Assembly: GCF_003865135.1 (NCBI RefSeq)
Contig: NZ_BHZC01000001.1
Coordinates: 7,998,001 to 8,062,000, forward strand
DNA: 64,000 nucleotides
DNA from: Streptomyces chrestomyceticus JCM 4735
GTDB taxonomy: Bacteria; Actinomycetota; Actinomycetes; Streptomycetales; Streptomycetaceae
Direction: 5' to 3'
The translations under genes and the position numbers were made by a program. Each line of letters opens with the position of its first letter. The first letter of the stretch is position 1. The notes beneath the pieces were generated by a model, which worked only from the letters and a program-made list of their open reading frames with translations, had not been told where the DNA came from and ran no database searches. Positions 63,388 to 64,000 of the stretch are shown in pieces.

Positions 63388-64000
63388 GTGCACCTCGAAT
63401 ACACCCCGGCACAGCAGCGGCTGCGGTCCGAACTGCGGGAGTACTTCGCCGCCTTGACCCCCGACAACGCGTACGCACGGTTCCAGGGCACCGGTGCGCG
63501 GGACGCCACGGGCCCCAGCCCGCAGAAACGGTTCTACCGCGAGACGGTCCGGCAGCTCGGCACGGACGGCTGGCTCGGGGTCGGCTGGCCCGAGGAGTAC
63601 GGCGGCCGGGGCCTGACCCCGATGGAGCAGTTCATCTTCTTCGACGAGGCCGCACAGGCAGGCGTGCCGCTGCCCCTGATGGCGCTGAACACCGTCGGCC
63701 CGACGATCATGCGGTACGGCACCGCCGAGCAGAAGGCGTACTTCCTGCCCAAGATCCTGGCCGGGGAGATCGACTTCGCGATCGGCTACAGCGAACCGGA
63801 AGCCGGTACGGACCTGGCGTCACTGAAGACCCGGGCCGTACGCGACGGCGACGGCTACCTCGTCAACGGGCAGAAGATCTGGACCACCAACGGCGACACC
63901 GCCGACTGGGTCTGGCTCGCCGTCCGCACCGCTCCCGTCGAGGACGGCGTACCGCCCCACAAAGGCATCAGCCTGCTCCTCGTGCCCACCTCCGACCCCG
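63388..64000 (+). CDS. Acyl-CoA dehydrogenase, FadE26/ChsE4-like (partial at the window edge)
   Basis: The first 204 residues of an acyl-CoA dehydrogenase. The start GTG 63388 follows AGGAGGGG. The sequence YTPAQQRLRSELREYFA, GWLGVGWPEEYGGRGLTPMEQFIFFDEA, APTIM-like GPTIMRYGTAEQKAYFLPKILAGEIDFAIGYSEPEAGTDLASL and VNGQKIWTT is very close to the FadE26-type subunits that dehydrogenate steroid side-chain CoA thioesters. In mycobacteria these act as heterotetramers with a second FadE. The KstR-like box upstream supports a sterol-catabolism role. The C terminus and catalytic base lie outside the window. Confidence 0.88.
   Translation, partial: MHLEYTPAQQRLRSELREYFAALTPDNAYARFQGTGARDATGPSPQKRFYRETVRQLGTDGWLGVGWPEEYGGRGLTPMEQFIFFDEAAQAGVPLPLMALNTVGPTIMRYGTAEQKAYFLPKILAGEIDFAIGYSEPEAGTDLASLKTRAVRDGDGYLVNGQKIWTTNGDTADWVWLAVRTAPVEDGVPPHKGISLLLVPTSDP

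Noticed and set aside
1..64000. CRISPR arrays, insertion sequences or rRNA genes
   Set aside because: No spaced direct repeats, transposase-like proteins or rRNA sequence were seen.

Overview
The window is high-GC actinomycete DNA, almost certainly Streptomyces. Evidence: G/C-saturated third codon positions, SARP and LAL regulators, rare TTA codons, a SpoIIE-type anti-sigma/phosphatase protein and a canonical actinobacterial lasso peptide operon. It is dominated by a secondary-metabolite region (about 1-50.3 kb), followed by mixed chromosomal genes with a small lasso locus inside them (50.6-64 kb).

Left arm (1-18 kb, mostly + strand): a yersiniabactin/pyochelin-type set. It holds two half-size ABC transporters (YbtP/YbtQ-like), a PchE-like NRPS (ArCP-Cy-A with an embedded methyltransferase-like domain-PCP; my reading of the A pocket predicts cysteine), a type II thioesterase (YbtT-like), a salicylate-AMP ligase, two paralogous TetR regulators, a DHA2 drug exporter behind a 41-bp palindrome, a long structured leader, a salicylate synthase (MbtI/Irp9-like) and a SARP/AfsR-type activator. 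Together they can make salicylate, load it on the NRPS and condense and cyclise it with Cys to a hydroxyphenyl-thiazoline (dihydroaeruginoyl) thioester. No thiazoline reductase, second Cy module or releasing TE is present.

Centre (18.1-50.3 kb, all - strand, read right to left): carrier-type halogenase, cation/proton antiporter, LAL regulator, second halogenase, three type I PKSs, type II thioesterase, flavin reductase, a degenerate adenylation-like protein, MonCI-like FAD epoxidase/monooxygenase, epoxide hydrolase and P450. The PKSs are PKS-1 KS-AT-DH-ER-KR-ACP; PKS-2 KS-KR-ACP / KS-AT-DH-KR-ACP; PKS-3 KS-ACP. Two of the four modules have no AT. The simplest reading is that both arms build one halogenated salicyl-thiazoline polyketide. 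Two adjacent clusters is the alternative. I do not recognise a known product.

Right arm (50.6-64 kb): SMP-30 lactonase-like protein, DUF5133-type small protein, PAS-GAF-SpoIIE-HATPase protein, membrane protein plus winged-helix regulator, DinB-like protein, an HELTH metallopeptidase-like protein, a lasso locus (A-C-B1-B2, predicted 16-residue core with a Gly1-Asp8 ring), asparagine synthetase, MarR regulator, small secreted protein, and a truncated steroid-type acyl-CoA dehydrogenase behind a KstR-like box.

Four genes (second ABC transporter, PKS-2, lasso B2 and probably the flavin reductase) each look shifted by exactly one missing base in a G/C run or repeat. This pattern looks more like sequence error than biology, and I annotate the restored spans.
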